DNA of 64,000 nucleotides from Anaerotignum lactatifermentans DSM 14214 (GTDB taxonomy: Bacteria > Bacillota > Clostridia > Lachnospirales > Anaerotignaceae), in NCBI RefSeq assembly GCF_900142265.1, contig NZ_FRAH01000005.1:1-64000 (forward strand), read 5' to 3'. Shown here in pieces: positions 16,085 through 24,886 of the stretch (positions are counted from its first letter, which is position 1; each line of letters opens with the position of its first letter). The notes below the pieces were generated by a model, which had not been told where the DNA came from, did no database searches, and saw nothing but the letters and a program-made list of their open reading frames with translations. Both the position numbers and the translations under genes were made by a program.

Positions 16085-18706
16085 TCACATGCCCTTTGCC
16101 TTTTTCTGAAGGTCAAAGAGTTTCTGCAGGGCTTCAATGGGCGTCATTGCCATAACATCCAGCTGTTTCAGTTCTTCTGTCAGCTGCATTTCGCCCATGT
16201 TGAACATATTCACCTGCTGTACGGTTTCTTCCTGCTGTTCCTGAGATTCCACCGCGATCTTTTTCGCTTTTTTCGTAATATCTGCCGCGTTGAGCTGTTT
16301 CAAAATCTGGTTACTGCGTTTGATGACTTTCGGCGGCAATCCTGCCAGACGGGCAACCTGCACACCATAGCTATGGTCTGCGCCACCCCGCTGGATTTTG
16401 CGCAGGAAGATGATATCCTCTCCCTGTTCCTGTACGGCAATGCAGTAGTTTTTCACCCCTGCCAGCTTGCCTTCCAGCTCTGTCAATTCGTGATAATGTG
16501 TGGCAAAGAGGGTTTTCGCTCCCACATGTTTTGTATCCGCGATATATTCCAATACAGCCCATGCAATACTCAAGCCATCGAATGTGCTGGTACCTCTGCC
16601 GATTTCGTCCAGAATCAGCAGGCTTTTGGGTGTAGCATGGTGCAGGATATTTGCCACTTCTGTCATTTCCACCATAAAGGTACTCTGTCCGGCACTCAGG
16701 TCGTCAGAAGCCCCTACACGGGTGAAAATACGGTCAACGACGCCGATATGAGCAGAAGACGCAGGCACAAAACTGCCAATCTGCGCCATAAGCACAATGA
16801 GGGCTGTCTGCCGCATATACGTAGATTTCCCTGCCATATTGGGACCAGTGATGATTGCCAGACGGGTATCGCCGCTGTCCAGATAAGTATCATTGGAAAT
16901 AAACTGTCCTGCCATGGCTTTTTCCACCACGGGATGACGACCTTCTTTGATATCAATGATGTCGCCTTCATCCACCACAGGTTTGGTGTAATTCTGTTTT
17001 TCCGCAACTTCTGCCAAGGACTGCAATGCGTCAATGACAGAAATGATGTGGGCGCAAAGCTGAATCCGTTCCACTTCTGCCGCAACGGCGTTACGGATTT
17101 CCGTAAAGAGCTGGTATTCCAAATCCACTATTTTTTCTTCGGAACCCAGAATCAGCTCTGCCAAATCGTTCAATTCCGGCGTAATAAAACGCTCGCAGTT
17201 GGCAAGGGTCTGTTTACGGATATAGTTTTCCGGCACATCTTCCAGGTTGGACTTTGTCACTTCCAGATAATAGCCGAAAACTTTATTGAAACGGATTTTC
17301 AGGTTTTTGATGCCTGTTTTTTCCCGTTCTTCTTCTTCCATTTGTTCAATCCAAGCTTTGCCTTCGGTTTTGGCTTTGGTATAGGTATCCAGTTCATCGG
17401 AATAGCCGGGCTTAATCATACCACCTTCTCTTACAGAAAACGGAGGGTCTTCCACAATTGCCTGATCAATCAGGTCATGAATATTTTCCAGAGGGTCCAG
17501 TTTTTCATAAATTTCCTGCAAATATCCGCTTTTGCATCTGCCCAGTGTCCGTTTTAACAAAGGCAGATTTTCAATGGAATTTTTCAGCATGGACAATTCT
17601 CTGGCATTTGCTGTCTGATATACCACACGTCCCATAATACGTTCAAAGTCAAACATGGTACGGAGAATATCCTTGATTTCTTCCCGCAGGAACAAATCGT
17701 TTTTCAGTTCTTCCACGGCATCCAGACGTTTGCAGATTTCCGCTGCGGAAAGCAAAGGCTGTTCCACCCATTTTCTCAATGTTCTGGCACCCATAGCTGT
17801 TTTGGTTTCATCCAGCACGCTCAGCAGAGAGCCTTTCTTGTTTTTCTCCCGCATGGTTTCTGTCAATTCCAGATTTCTCCGGCTGGCAACATCCAATGGC
17901 ATAAAATCGCCAATGGTATAATATTTCAGCACAGAAATATGCTCCAGATCATTTTTCTGGGTTTCCAGCAAGTACCACAGCAGCCCCCCTGCCGCGGAAA
18001 CAGCAATTTCTTTTTTCGCCAGCCCAAAACCATCCAGAGAAGATACATGGAAATGATGTTCCAGCGTATCTTTGGCTGTCGCGTAGGCAAACATGCGGTT
18101 ATCCACATCACTGAAAGCAATGCGGAAACGCTCTTTCAGGTCTTTTGCCACAGGGTGTTCCAAAAAAGCTTCGTTGCACACCACTTCTGCCGGAGAAAAA
18201 CGCGCCACTTCATCCAGAATACGAGAGGCTGCCAAAATAGTCGGGAATTCTGTTGTCTGGAATTCCCCTGTAGAAACGTCGCAAACACTTAAGCCATAGC
18301 CGTTTTTCCCGCCAAAAATAGACATGATGTAATTGTTCTTGCTTTCATCCAGCACTGTATGGTCTAACACAGTACCGGGGGTAATGACGCGGATGACTTC
18401 CCGTTTTACAATGCCTTTTGCCTGTTTGGGGTCTTCCACCTGTTCACAAATGGCTACGTGGTAGCCCTTTTCCACAAGACGGGCAATGTATCCATCGGCG
18501 CTGTGGAAAGGTACGCCGCACATAGGCGCGCGCTCCTCCTGCCCCCAGTCTTTTCCCGTCAATGTAATTTCCAGTTCTTTTGAGGCGATGACGGCATCTT
18601 CAAAAAACATCTCATAAAAATCGCCCAAGCGGAAAAAAAGCAGACAATGCTTATACTGTTCTTTGATCGCAAAGTACTGCTCCATCATGGGTGTTATTTT
18701 CGCCAT
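16085..18706 (-). CDS. mutS: DNA mismatch repair protein MutS
   Basis: This 873-residue mismatch sensor has the N-terminal mismatch-reading motif FFRLGDFYEMF (Phe near 37), connector and lever domains, and a C-terminal ATPase with Walker A GPNMAGKSTY (near 620), STFMVEM, the DEIGRGTSTFDG Walker B and THYHEL. Length is typical. The ATG is seven bases after AGGAGG. It forms an operon with mutL and miaA. A hairpin lies upstream at 18743-18773. Confidence 0.97.
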   Translation of the reverse strand: MAKITPMMEQYFAIKEQYKHCLLFFRLGDFYEMFFEDAVIASKELEITLTGKDWGQEERAPMCGVPFHSADGYIARLVEKGYHVAICEQVEDPKQAKGIVKREVIRVITPGTVLDHTVLDESKNNYIMSIFGGKNGYGLSVCDVSTGEFQTTEFPTILAASRILDEVARFSPAEVVCNEAFLEHPVAKDLKERFRIAFSDVDNRMFAYATAKDTLEHHFHVSSLDGFGLAKKEIAVSAAGGLLWYLLETQKNDLEHISVLKYYTIGDFMPLDVASRRNLELTETMREKNKKGSLLSVLDETKTAMGARTLRKWVEQPLLSAAEICKRLDAVEELKNDLFLREEIKDILRTMFDFERIMGRVVYQTANARELSMLKNSIENLPLLKRTLGRCKSGYLQEIYEKLDPLENIHDLIDQAIVEDPPFSVREGGMIKPGYSDELDTYTKAKTEGKAWIEQMEEEEREKTGIKNLKIRFNKVFGYYLEVTKSNLEDVPENYIRKQTLANCERFITPELNDLAELILGSEEKIVDLEYQLFTEIRNAVAAEVERIQLCAHIISVIDALQSLAEVAEKQNYTKPVVDEGDIIDIKEGRHPVVEKAMAGQFISNDTYLDSGDTRLAIITGPNMAGKSTYMRQTALIVLMAQIGSFVPASSAHIGVVDRIFTRVGASDDLSAGQSTFMVEMTEVANILHHATPKSLLILDEIGRGTSTFDGLSIAWAVLEYIADTKHVGAKTLFATHYHELTELEGKLAGVKNYCIAVQEQGEDIIFLRKIQRGGADHSYGVQVARLAGLPPKVIKRSNQILKQLNAADITKKAKKIAVESQEQQEETVQQVNMFNMGEMQLTEELKQLDVMAMTPIEALQKLFDLQKKAKGM

Positions 18707-18742
18707 CCATCTTCCTCCTTTCCTATGCTATTTTACAAGCAA

Positions 18743-18773
18743 ACCCGAACCCCTGTTTTGCAGGAGTTCGGGT
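18743..18773 (-). terminator. Hairpin between the YlbF-like gene and mutS
   Basis: Arms ACCCGAAC (18743-18750) and GTTCGGGT (18766-18773), with further inner pairs, form a stable stem. Only a weak T-run follows on the minus strand, so this may be a partial terminator or a processing stem rather than a full stop. Confidence 0.5.
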
Positions 18774-18806
18774 ACTGTCACACAATCTTTTTTACTTACT
18801 GCACCA

Positions 18807-19211
18807 TTAGTGGCAGCCACCGCCACAGGATGCGCAGGCACTGGGGCTGCAGCCACCACTCTGTTCAGGATCTTCGCCAGCCAGTGTTGCTGTGATGATG
18901 TTGAATACAGAGTTCATGAAGTTGTTGAAGTTCATTTCTGCTGTATACAGATCTGCTGCCAGTTTATTGTTTTTAATGATTTCGCCGCGCGCTTTCATTT
19001 CTTCAGCGAATTTTTTCTGTTCTTCGGGAGCGATGCCGCCAGCCTGCATTTTCGCCTGGAATTCGTCATGCATCTGTGTATATTCTGCGACTGCTTTGGA
19101 AATTTCAGGGTCTTGTTCATAAGCTATTTTTGCAGCCAGAAGTGCTTCTACCTGAGGAGTTTTCTGCAGTTCTTCGCCCAATGTTCTTGCTAATTCAAAT
19201 ACGCTTGCCAT
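18807..19211 (-). CDS. YlbF/YmcA (RicA/RicF)-family protein with cysteine-rich tail
   Basis: This 134-residue helical protein of the YlbF/YmcA family ends in a cysteine cluster, CSPSACASCGGGCH (about 121-134). In Bacillus subtilis, RicA (YmcA) and RicF (YlbF) form a complex with RicT that binds [4Fe-4S] clusters through such cysteines and assists RNase Y-dependent mRNA maturation. Its place between miaB and mutS matches ymcA in Bacillus, so it is probably the RicA positional counterpart. The Fe-S ligand role here is inferred. AAGGTG precedes the ATG, and it lies 11 bases after miaB. Confidence 0.8.
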   Translation of the reverse strand: MASVFELARTLGEELQKTPQVEALLAAKIAYEQDPEISKAVAEYTQMHDEFQAKMQAGGIAPEEQKKFAEEMKARGEIIKNNKLAADLYTAEMNFNNFMNSVFNIITATLAGEDPEQSGGCSPSACASCGGGCH

Positions 19212-19222
19212 GTTATTTCACC

Positions 19223-20653
19223 TTAAATCCTTTCTCCAATTACATAAAATGTTTTATTTTCTATAATCTTCACAGGCACTATTTGACCGATAAGGTCTTT
19301 GCTGCCTGAAAAATGCACCAGTGTATTCTGTTCGGTTCTGCCTGTCAGAATGTTTTCATCATGCTTGCTGACTTCTTCCACCAATACAGGCAGGACTTTG
19401 CCAACCTGTTCCTCTGTTACTTCGTGAACGATGGGGTTCAACACCTGTAACATACGGTCGAAACGGTCTTTCACCACATCTTCCGGCACCTGATTTTCCA
19501 TCTTTGCCGCAGGAGTGCCTGTCCGTTTGGAATAAATGAATGTAAAAGCAGTGCAGTAACGTGCTTTGCGGATTACATCCAGTGTTTCCTGGAAATCTTC
19601 TTCTGTTTCACCAGGGAAACCAACGATGATATCTGTACTCAGTGTGATTTCCGGCATTGCTTCCCGTACTTTCCGCACCAGTTCCAGATAACCTTCCTTG
19701 GTGTAATGACGATTCATTTTCTTGAGGATTTCCGTACTGCCGGACTGGAAAGGCAGATGCAGGTTTTTGCAAACCTTATCACATTCCTTCATTGCCAGAA
19801 TCAGTTCATCGGACATATCCTTGGGATGAGAAGTCATAAAACGAATACGTTCAATGCCTTCCACCTCATTTACCATACGCAGCAATTCTGCGAAGGAAAC
19901 TGGATTTTCCAGATTTTTACCATAAGAGTTTACATTCTGACCCAGCAGCATGACTTCTTTGACGCCATCTGCCGCCAGTTTGCGTACTTCTGCCAGAATG
20001 TCTTCGGGTGTTCTGCTGCGCTCTCTGCCGCGTACATAGGGCACAACGCAGTAAGAGCAGAAATTGTTACACCCGAACATAATGTTGACACTTGCCTTGT
20101 AAGGGAAATGTCTGATGCTGGGCAGGTCTTCCACCACTTCCTGATTTTCCTGCCAGATATCGAAAACGGTGCAGCCGCTTTCTTCTCTGGTTTTCATCAG
20201 TTCCGGCAGCTTATACAGATTGAAAGTGCCGAAAACCAAATCCACGTGACGGTATTTCTGACGGATGGTTTCCAACACCGTATCCTGCTGCATCATGCAG
20301 CCACAAAGTGCTACCACCGCATTGGGATTTTGTTTTTTGTAATGTTTCAGCCATCCCAGTTTGCCGTATACCTTCAGTTCCGCATTTTCACGGACACAAC
20401 AGGTATTGTAGATGATGAAATCCGCTTCTGTTTCTTCCTGGGTACGTTCATAACCCATTTCATCCAGCATACCTTCCAGTTTTTCCGAGTCATGGGCGTT
20501 CATCTGACAGCCCATAGCCAAACTATAAAACTTTTTGTGTTTGCCGGTTTCCGCAAAATATCTGTCGTTTTCCTGACGAATCTCGCGGATATATTCCATT
20601 TGCCGCGCCAGTTCCGCTTCCGCAGGCAGGGCGGTTGTTCTTTGTCTTTCCAT
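19223..20653 (-). CDS. miaB: tRNA-2-methylthio-N6-dimethylallyladenosine synthase MiaB
   Basis: This 476-residue radical-SAM methylthiotransferase adds the 2-methylthio group to i6A37. The N-terminal UPF0004 domain carries cysteines in MGCQMN, NTCCVRE and ALCGCMMQQ. The radical-SAM motif is CNNFCSYC (near 197). A C-terminal TRAM-like domain follows. It is the first gene of the miaB-YlbF-mutS-mutL-miaA unit. Confidence 0.96.
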   Translation of the reverse strand: MERQRTTALPAEAELARQMEYIREIRQENDRYFAETGKHKKFYSLAMGCQMNAHDSEKLEGMLDEMGYERTQEETEADFIIYNTCCVRENAELKVYGKLGWLKHYKKQNPNAVVALCGCMMQQDTVLETIRQKYRHVDLVFGTFNLYKLPELMKTREESGCTVFDIWQENQEVVEDLPSIRHFPYKASVNIMFGCNNFCSYCVVPYVRGRERSRTPEDILAEVRKLAADGVKEVMLLGQNVNSYGKNLENPVSFAELLRMVNEVEGIERIRFMTSHPKDMSDELILAMKECDKVCKNLHLPFQSGSTEILKKMNRHYTKEGYLELVRKVREAMPEITLSTDIIVGFPGETEEDFQETLDVIRKARYCTAFTFIYSKRTGTPAAKMENQVPEDVVKDRFDRMLQVLNPIVHEVTEEQVGKVLPVLVEEVSKHDENILTGRTEQNTLVHFSGSKDLIGQIVPVKIIENKTFYVIGERI

Positions 20654-20778
20654 GGAATTTCCTTTCTATATTGTTATTCTGCGCACAACAAAAATTGTCC
20701 GCATTTGGATTTAGTATACCACAATACGACTTGTTCCTCAATGGCAAATTCCCAGAAAAAACGGTTTTTTCTCATACA

Positions 20779-21267
20779 TTATAAGGAAAGAAATGTAACG
20801 GAATTACCGTGTTCCTCAATGATCTGTACCAGATCGGAAAAAGCAAGAAAAACGGAAGCCGTATTGTCATTGGGATGTACGCCAATGGCATCCAGATTGC
20901 GGAAATCTTCGTCAAAAATCACTTCCACTGCACAGTCTGTATCATTTAGAATGACAAAAGGTGTTACAGAGCCTTTCGTCAGTCCCAGATATTTCATGAG
21001 GCGTTCTTCTGAAGCGAAGGAAAGACGACCTGCGCCGATTTTTTCACCCAAGCTTTTCAGATCTGCCTGCTTATTTTCACGGATGACTACCAGAAAATGG
21101 CGTTTGCCTTTGTTATCCCGCAGGAACAGATTTTTGGCAATATCTTCTTCTTTTTCCAGACCGATTTCCAGCATTTCATCAATGGTAAATACTGCTTTAT
21201 GATCAAACCATTCATAGGAAATCTGTTTTTCATCCAAAAACTTTCTCACATCTTCTTTCTGATACAT
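20779..21267 (-). CDS. Aminoacyl-tRNA editing protein, YbaK/ProX (PrdX-like) family
   Basis: This 162-residue stand-alone editing domain removes a wrong amino acid, typically Ala from tRNA-Pro, in trans. Family features are FDHKAVFTIDEM (near 21), KNLFLRD, the conserved Lys in ENKQADLKSLGEKIGAGRLSF and GLTKGSVTPFVI. The ATG at 21267 has AAGGGG at eight bases; the frame is open further upstream, but those residues do not fit the family. It stands alone after a 125-base gap from miaB. The exact substrate tRNA cannot be read. Confidence 0.85.
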   Translation of the reverse strand: MYQKEDVRKFLDEKQISYEWFDHKAVFTIDEMLEIGLEKEEDIAKNLFLRDNKGKRHFLVVIRENKQADLKSLGEKIGAGRLSFASEERLMKYLGLTKGSVTPFVILNDTDCAVEVIFDEDFRNLDAIGVHPNDNTASVFLAFSDLVQIIEEHGNSVTFLSL

Positions 21268-21465
21268 ATGTGTAACCCCTTTTTCTCTCAATGGCTTCAT
21301 TATACGGTTTCCGGCATAAAATGGCAATCTTTTCCCGAAAAAAGGGGAATTGTTCACAAATTGTTTACATTCTCTACATACGGCATTCACAGTCATTTTG
21401 TATCCTATAAGTGTCCAAAGCAAGGGCAAAGCAAGAAGACATAGTAATACATACCCTCCCCTTTT

Positions 21466-21496
21466 GAAAAGAACCCGCTTCCCTCGGGTTCTTTTC
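21466..21496. terminator. Isolated perfect hairpin upstream of the editing-protein gene
   Basis: Twelve-base perfect arms (21466-21477, 21485-21496) close a seven-base loop, with T-rich flanks on both strands. It may be a second terminator for the EIIC-like gene or the end of an unannotated plus-strand RNA. Confidence 0.55.
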
Positions 21497-21535
21497 CTTG
21501 TTTAGATCCCCCTCATACTTTATTTTACATATTGC

Positions 21536-21602
21536 AAAAGCATCGGATGGCTCAGGGGCTGCTTCATGAGAAAACAGCCGTCACAGTTTCCGATGCTTTT
21601 TT
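21536..21602 (-). terminator. Large terminator hairpin after the EIIC-like gene
   Basis: Outer arms AAAAGCATCGG (21536-21546) and CCGATGCTTTT (21590-21600) enclose an inner stem GGCTG/CAGCC (21557-21561, 21575-21579). At about 65 bases it is bigger than the other terminators here. It begins three bases past the stop codon of the EIIC-like gene. Confidence 0.7.
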
Positions 21603-21605
21603 ACA

Positions 21606-22682
21606 TTAAATATCCAGTTTCATATCGCCAAAACGAATCCAGCCTTTTTTCCGCATGATTTCGGAAAAAATAAAAGACAAAATGGCAGGCAGTATAAAGT
21701 GGAGCAAAAGAATCTGGAACAAAAGCAATCCTGCACCTCTGCTGCCAGCCATGGTCTGCCATGTCATAATCTGCCCCACCAGACCGCTAGTACCCATGCC
21801 ACCGCCGGCGGGATTATTTTCCATCTGAAAAACCACCGTTGCCAAAGGTCCCAAAATAGCTGAAGTCAATGTTGGCGGAATCCAGATCAATGGATTTTTC
21901 ACAATGTTAGAAATTTGCAGCATAGAAGTGCCAATGCCCTGTGCCAGCAGCCCATCCCATTTATTTTCCCGAAAGCTGGCAACAGCAAAGCCAATCATCT
22001 GCGCAGAACAGCCAACGGTAGCCGCACCAGCAGGCAGACCAGACAATCCCAGAATGATGGATAACGCCGCAGAACTGATAGGCAGTGTCAACGCAACACC
22101 CATAACTACAGAAATGACAATCCCCATGAGGAACGGCTGCAAATAGGTTGCTACCCGAATCCAATCCCCCAACTGCGTCATAGCTGCGGACAAAGGAGGA
22201 CCAATGAGTGTTCCAATACAGCCGCCCACACCAATGGTCACCACAGGGGTTACGATGATGTCCACTTTTGTTTTGCCGGAAACCAGACGCCCGATTTCCA
22301 AACCAGCTAATGCTGCAATGAATGCCCCCAAAGGGTCACCAGCGCCGCTGAGAAGCATACCACCTGTTTCCGGGAACAATGTCCCATTGGCAAAAGCTGC
22401 GGCGTTAGCGCCCAAAAGACCTGTCACAGCAGAGGAAAACACAACCATCCGTGGCGCTTCCATAACATAAGCTGTACCAACACCAATGGCTGCCCCTGTA
22501 CACATAGTAGCAAAATTACCTAATGCCACAATGAACGTCCCCACATCGCCACCAATAAATGTCCCGATTTGTTTGATAATCAAACCTACAATCAGCGTAC
22601 AGAACAACCCCAAAGCCATCCCATTCAGACCATTGATAAAATAGCGTTTGAGTATTTTCTGCCAAATTGTATTTTTTTCCAC
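21606..22682 (-). CDS. Orphan PTS EIIC-like membrane transporter (PTS_EIIC_2 type)
   Basis: From the GTG at 22682 (after GGGGCGG) this is 358 residues with about nine or ten hydrophobic spans. It has glycine-rich motifs (GGMLLSGAGDPLGAF, GPPLSAAM, NNPAGGGMGTSGLVGQ) of the PTS_EIIC_2 family. No EIIA, EIIB or sugar enzyme is encoded nearby, so phosphotransfer is doubtful. Starting at the ATG at 22745 would place translation across the palindrome at 22703-22718, which argues for the internal GTG. The neighbouring 3H-domain repressor suggests it may import a regulated cofactor precursor instead of a sugar (inference). Confidence 0.75.
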   Translation of the reverse strand: MEKNTIWQKILKRYFINGLNGMALGLFCTLIVGLIIKQIGTFIGGDVGTFIVALGNFATMCTGAAIGVGTAYVMEAPRMVVFSSAVTGLLGANAAAFANGTLFPETGGMLLSGAGDPLGAFIAALAGLEIGRLVSGKTKVDIIVTPVVTIGVGGCIGTLIGPPLSAAMTQLGDWIRVATYLQPFLMGIVISVVMGVALTLPISSAALSIILGLSGLPAGAATVGCSAQMIGFAVASFRENKWDGLLAQGIGTSMLQISNIVKNPLIWIPPTLTSAILGPLATVVFQMENNPAGGGMGTSGLVGQIMTWQTMAGSRGAGLLLFQILLLHFILPAILSFIFSEIMRKKGWIRFGDMKLDI

Positions 22683-22702
22683 GAAATATTCCGCCCCTTT
22701 CA

Positions 22703-22718
22703 AGGTGTATATACACCT
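22703..22718. promoter_or_regulatory. Perfect 16-bp palindrome, probable operator of the EIIC-like gene
   Basis: AGGTGTATATACACCT is fully self-complementary and begins 20 bases upstream of the chosen GTG. A TTGACG -35-like element lies upstream on the minus strand (22750-22755), with AT-rich -10 candidates between. The position suits repression by the adjacent 3H-domain regulator, which is inferred, not shown. Confidence 0.6.
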
Positions 22719-22792
22719 ATATTTACATGAGTTGTATGGTATCATATTTCGTCAAAAAAAGCAAGACATTCTCTTCATACATTTTCATCAAA

Positions 22793-22830
22793 AAAAGGAT
22801 AAACGCCCTTTTAAAGAGGTTTATCCTTTT
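22793..22830 (-). terminator. Terminator after the 3H-domain regulator
   Basis: Twelve-base perfect arms AAAAGGATAAAC (22793-22804) and GTTTATCCTTTT (22819-22830), with a T-run on the minus strand. It separates the regulator from the EIIC-like gene, so the two are transcribed independently. Confidence 0.8.
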
Positions 22831-22844
22831 CATTTCCATATGAT

Positions 22845-23357
22845 TTATTTCAGCAGATATCCAGCATTTTGCAGTTCCGCACAGATTTCATCCAATGTCT
22901 GTTCATCTTCTGCGGCAATGGTATGGCTATGTACGCCATTGGTCAGTTCCAATAAGGGCATACATCCTGTTTCTTCCGTTTTAGCCAGAAAATTCTGGAT
23001 ATCTCTGCGGCTTTTGATCCGTAAAGATTCTCCAACACTGCCGTATATGGGATGATCCACATGGGTATTCAATATATATCCGCCCAAATCTACGATCAGC
23101 TGCATTTCATCACCAATCTGTTCTCTGTTGTGACATACACGGATTTCTCGTCTATGTAAACCATCTGTTTCTTTCTGGAGCAAATACCCTTTTGCTGTCG
23201 CAAGCAAAGGCAGTCCTCCCGCTTTGATCATTCCCATATCCTTTACGATGACCTGACGAGTCACGCCAAATTGTTCCGCCAATTGACTGCCGCTGATGGG
23301 TTCTTCCTGTTTTTTCAGCAATTCTATGATTTTCTGCCGCCTTTTTTCGCTTTCCAA
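22845..23357 (-). CDS. NiaR-like transcriptional repressor (HTH + 3H domain)
   Basis: This 170-residue protein has an N-terminal winged HTH (about 1-58; ISGSQLAEQFGVTRQVIVKDM) followed by a 3H domain with spaced conserved histidines in NTHVDHPIYG and NGVHSHTIAAED. This architecture is that of NiaR (YrxA), which binds nicotinic acid and represses NAD-precursor synthesis and uptake genes in Firmicutes. The start is TTG at 23357, eight bases after GGGAGG. No nad gene is in the window. The downstream EIIC-like gene carries a palindrome that may be its target. Confidence 0.85.
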   Translation of the reverse strand: MESEKRRQKIIELLKKQEEPISGSQLAEQFGVTRQVIVKDMGMIKAGGLPLLATAKGYLLQKETDGLHRREIRVCHNREQIGDEMQLIVDLGGYILNTHVDHPIYGSVGESLRIKSRRDIQNFLAKTEETGCMPLLELTNGVHSHTIAAEDEQTLDEICAELQNAGYLLK

Positions 23358-23465
23358 GGGTATGCCTCCCTTCCCTTATGATCACTCTCTGCTTCAAACA
23401 TATTATCACAGAAAACAAAACTTGAAAAGTCTTTCCCTTTCCATTCTTTTCCAATCAAAACTTTT

Positions 23466-24062
23466 TTACAGTCCCAGACTTTCATGAATGAGAATCACTT
23501 CTGCATCCATACCCATCATAGGTTCCCACAGAACGACCATTGCTCTGCAAACCCGTTCTGGACTTCTGCAATCTTGACATCCATTTCCTGTCACAACGCA
23601 GGGTGTCTTTTTTCCAAACTGTGCCGCTCTCTGAGGTGCCGCAATATTTCTGGCACGGGCAACAGCCTTTTCAAAGTCTGGTTCCAGCTTATTTTCACCA
23701 ATGACATAATAAACTTTTTGATGCCCAAACAACGTGGATGCCACACGATTGCCAACGCCGTCAATATTGATGATTTCTCCTGTTTCCGCCAGCGCATTGG
23801 CAGAAGTCAGGTATACGTCTGTCTGCATAGCCGCTTTTCGTGCCATATCCTTATCCTGTTTCCAGTGCCAATAAACAGTATTATGGCTGGAAAGCATATC
23901 ATACAGTCCCATCACATCCAATGTAGCAGAACCGCCAAAGCCAACGCTGACGCCATCAATTTCTCCATTGAGATAGTCTGCCGCTTCTTTTGCTGTTGCA
24001 AATTCTTTGACAGCATATCCACGTTTTTTCAGATTTTCTGCTACCTTCCCAAAATCAGCCAT
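23466..24062 (-). CDS. LUD-domain protein (lactate utilisation / YkgG-like)
   Basis: This 198-residue single-domain LUD protein has GFGGSATLDVMGLYD (near 40), the TSANALAETGEIINIDGVGNR loop (near 86) and a C-terminal GNGCQDCRSPERVCRAM stretch with four cysteines. LUD proteins include LutC/YkgG, partners in iron-sulfur L-lactate oxidation, but no LutA or LutB is adjacent. Many clostridial single-LUD proteins have no known role. The start codon overlaps the upstream stop (TAATG), so it is translationally coupled to the membrane gene. Confidence 0.8.
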   Translation of the reverse strand: MADFGKVAENLKKRGYAVKEFATAKEAADYLNGEIDGVSVGFGGSATLDVMGLYDMLSSHNTVYWHWKQDKDMARKAAMQTDVYLTSANALAETGEIINIDGVGNRVASTLFGHQKVYYVIGENKLEPDFEKAVARARNIAAPQRAAQFGKKTPCVVTGNGCQDCRSPERVCRAMVVLWEPMMGMDAEVILIHESLGL

Positions 24063-24865
24063 TATGACTCCTCCTCTTTCTTCTCTTCCTCATGCAATAC
24101 AACAGGAATCAGACATGCAGCAATTTTGCCTTTCCCTCTTGTTTTTACATAGAAAAATCCAATAATAGAAAAAACAACTGCCCCAATGAAATTTACCATC
24201 AAATCTTTCATGGTATCAATGAGACCAATATCCACATATCCGCCCGGGAATTCCATCCAGTCCTGTCCATTGACCACCAGACTGGTGATGGGTTCACGGA
24301 CAACATTGTTCAGCCCTGATGGATTCAGCAATACAGAATTAACGCTTTGCACAAGAAAATCCTTCTGCATATCCGTATGTAAGAGCTGATCCATAGAAAA
24401 TTCAAAAAATTCCCACAAAACGCCTACGGTCATGGAAAAACAAAAAGCAACAATAGATAAAAATAACGGAGATAACCGAAATGTCATCCGTTCACTGCGA
24501 TTAAACAAATCCACCAGACAAAATCCCACTGCTGCCACCAAAAAACCATTGAGTGTATGAAGCATGGTATCCCATCCGGGAATCAGTGTATAGAAGGAAT
24601 TGATCTCGCCCAAAATTTCTGCTGCAAAGATAAAGCAATAGATAATTCCTTCCATAACTGACGGAATATCAATGGCTAGATGCTTTTCCAGAAAAATAGG
24701 CACGCAAAACAAAACCAATGACAAAATGCATACAAAAGCATTTTCATAGCTTCCCATAATAATAGAACGTACCAAAACCAAAATAATCAACGCAGACAAA
24801 ACACCGCGAATGGTCAAACGGCGTTTTGTACGTTTTGACATTTTTTTATGATCCAAACAGAACAC
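24062..24865 (-). CDS. Integral membrane protein, DUF2238/YjdF-like
   Basis: About 260-267 residues with six or seven hydrophobic spans and a Lys/Glu-rich cytoplasmic tail (HEEEKKEEES). The segments GWDTMLHTLNGFLVAAVGF and GVLWEFFEFSMDQLL, and a late DTMKDLMVNFIGA, resemble DUF2238-type proteins. The function is unknown. The start is uncertain: GTG at 24865 has GGA too close, and ATG at 24841 has only a weak site. It is one base-overlap coupled to the downstream LUD gene. Confidence 0.6.
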   Translation of the reverse strand: MFCLDHKKMSKRTKRRLTIRGVLSALIILVLVRSIIMGSYENAFVCILSLVLFCVPIFLEKHLAIDIPSVMEGIIYCFIFAAEILGEINSFYTLIPGWDTMLHTLNGFLVAAVGFCLVDLFNRSERMTFRLSPLFLSIVAFCFSMTVGVLWEFFEFSMDQLLHTDMQKDFLVQSVNSVLLNPSGLNNVVREPITSLVVNGQDWMEFPGGYVDIGLIDTMKDLMVNFIGAVVFSIIGFFYVKTRGKGKIAACLIPVVLHEEEKKEEES

Positions 24866-24886
24866 ATCCTTTCTTTGCCATATTTC

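Noticed and set aside
14870-17557. Plus-strand open frame of 895 codons opposite mutL and mutS
   Set aside because: The opposite strand encodes complete MutL and MutS with all motifs. The plus frame is rich in Phe, Cys and His, has no ribosome binding site and no recognisable domain; it is a codon-bias shadow. The same holds for other long antisense frames, for example 28404-30476, 47985-49670 and 55842-57881.
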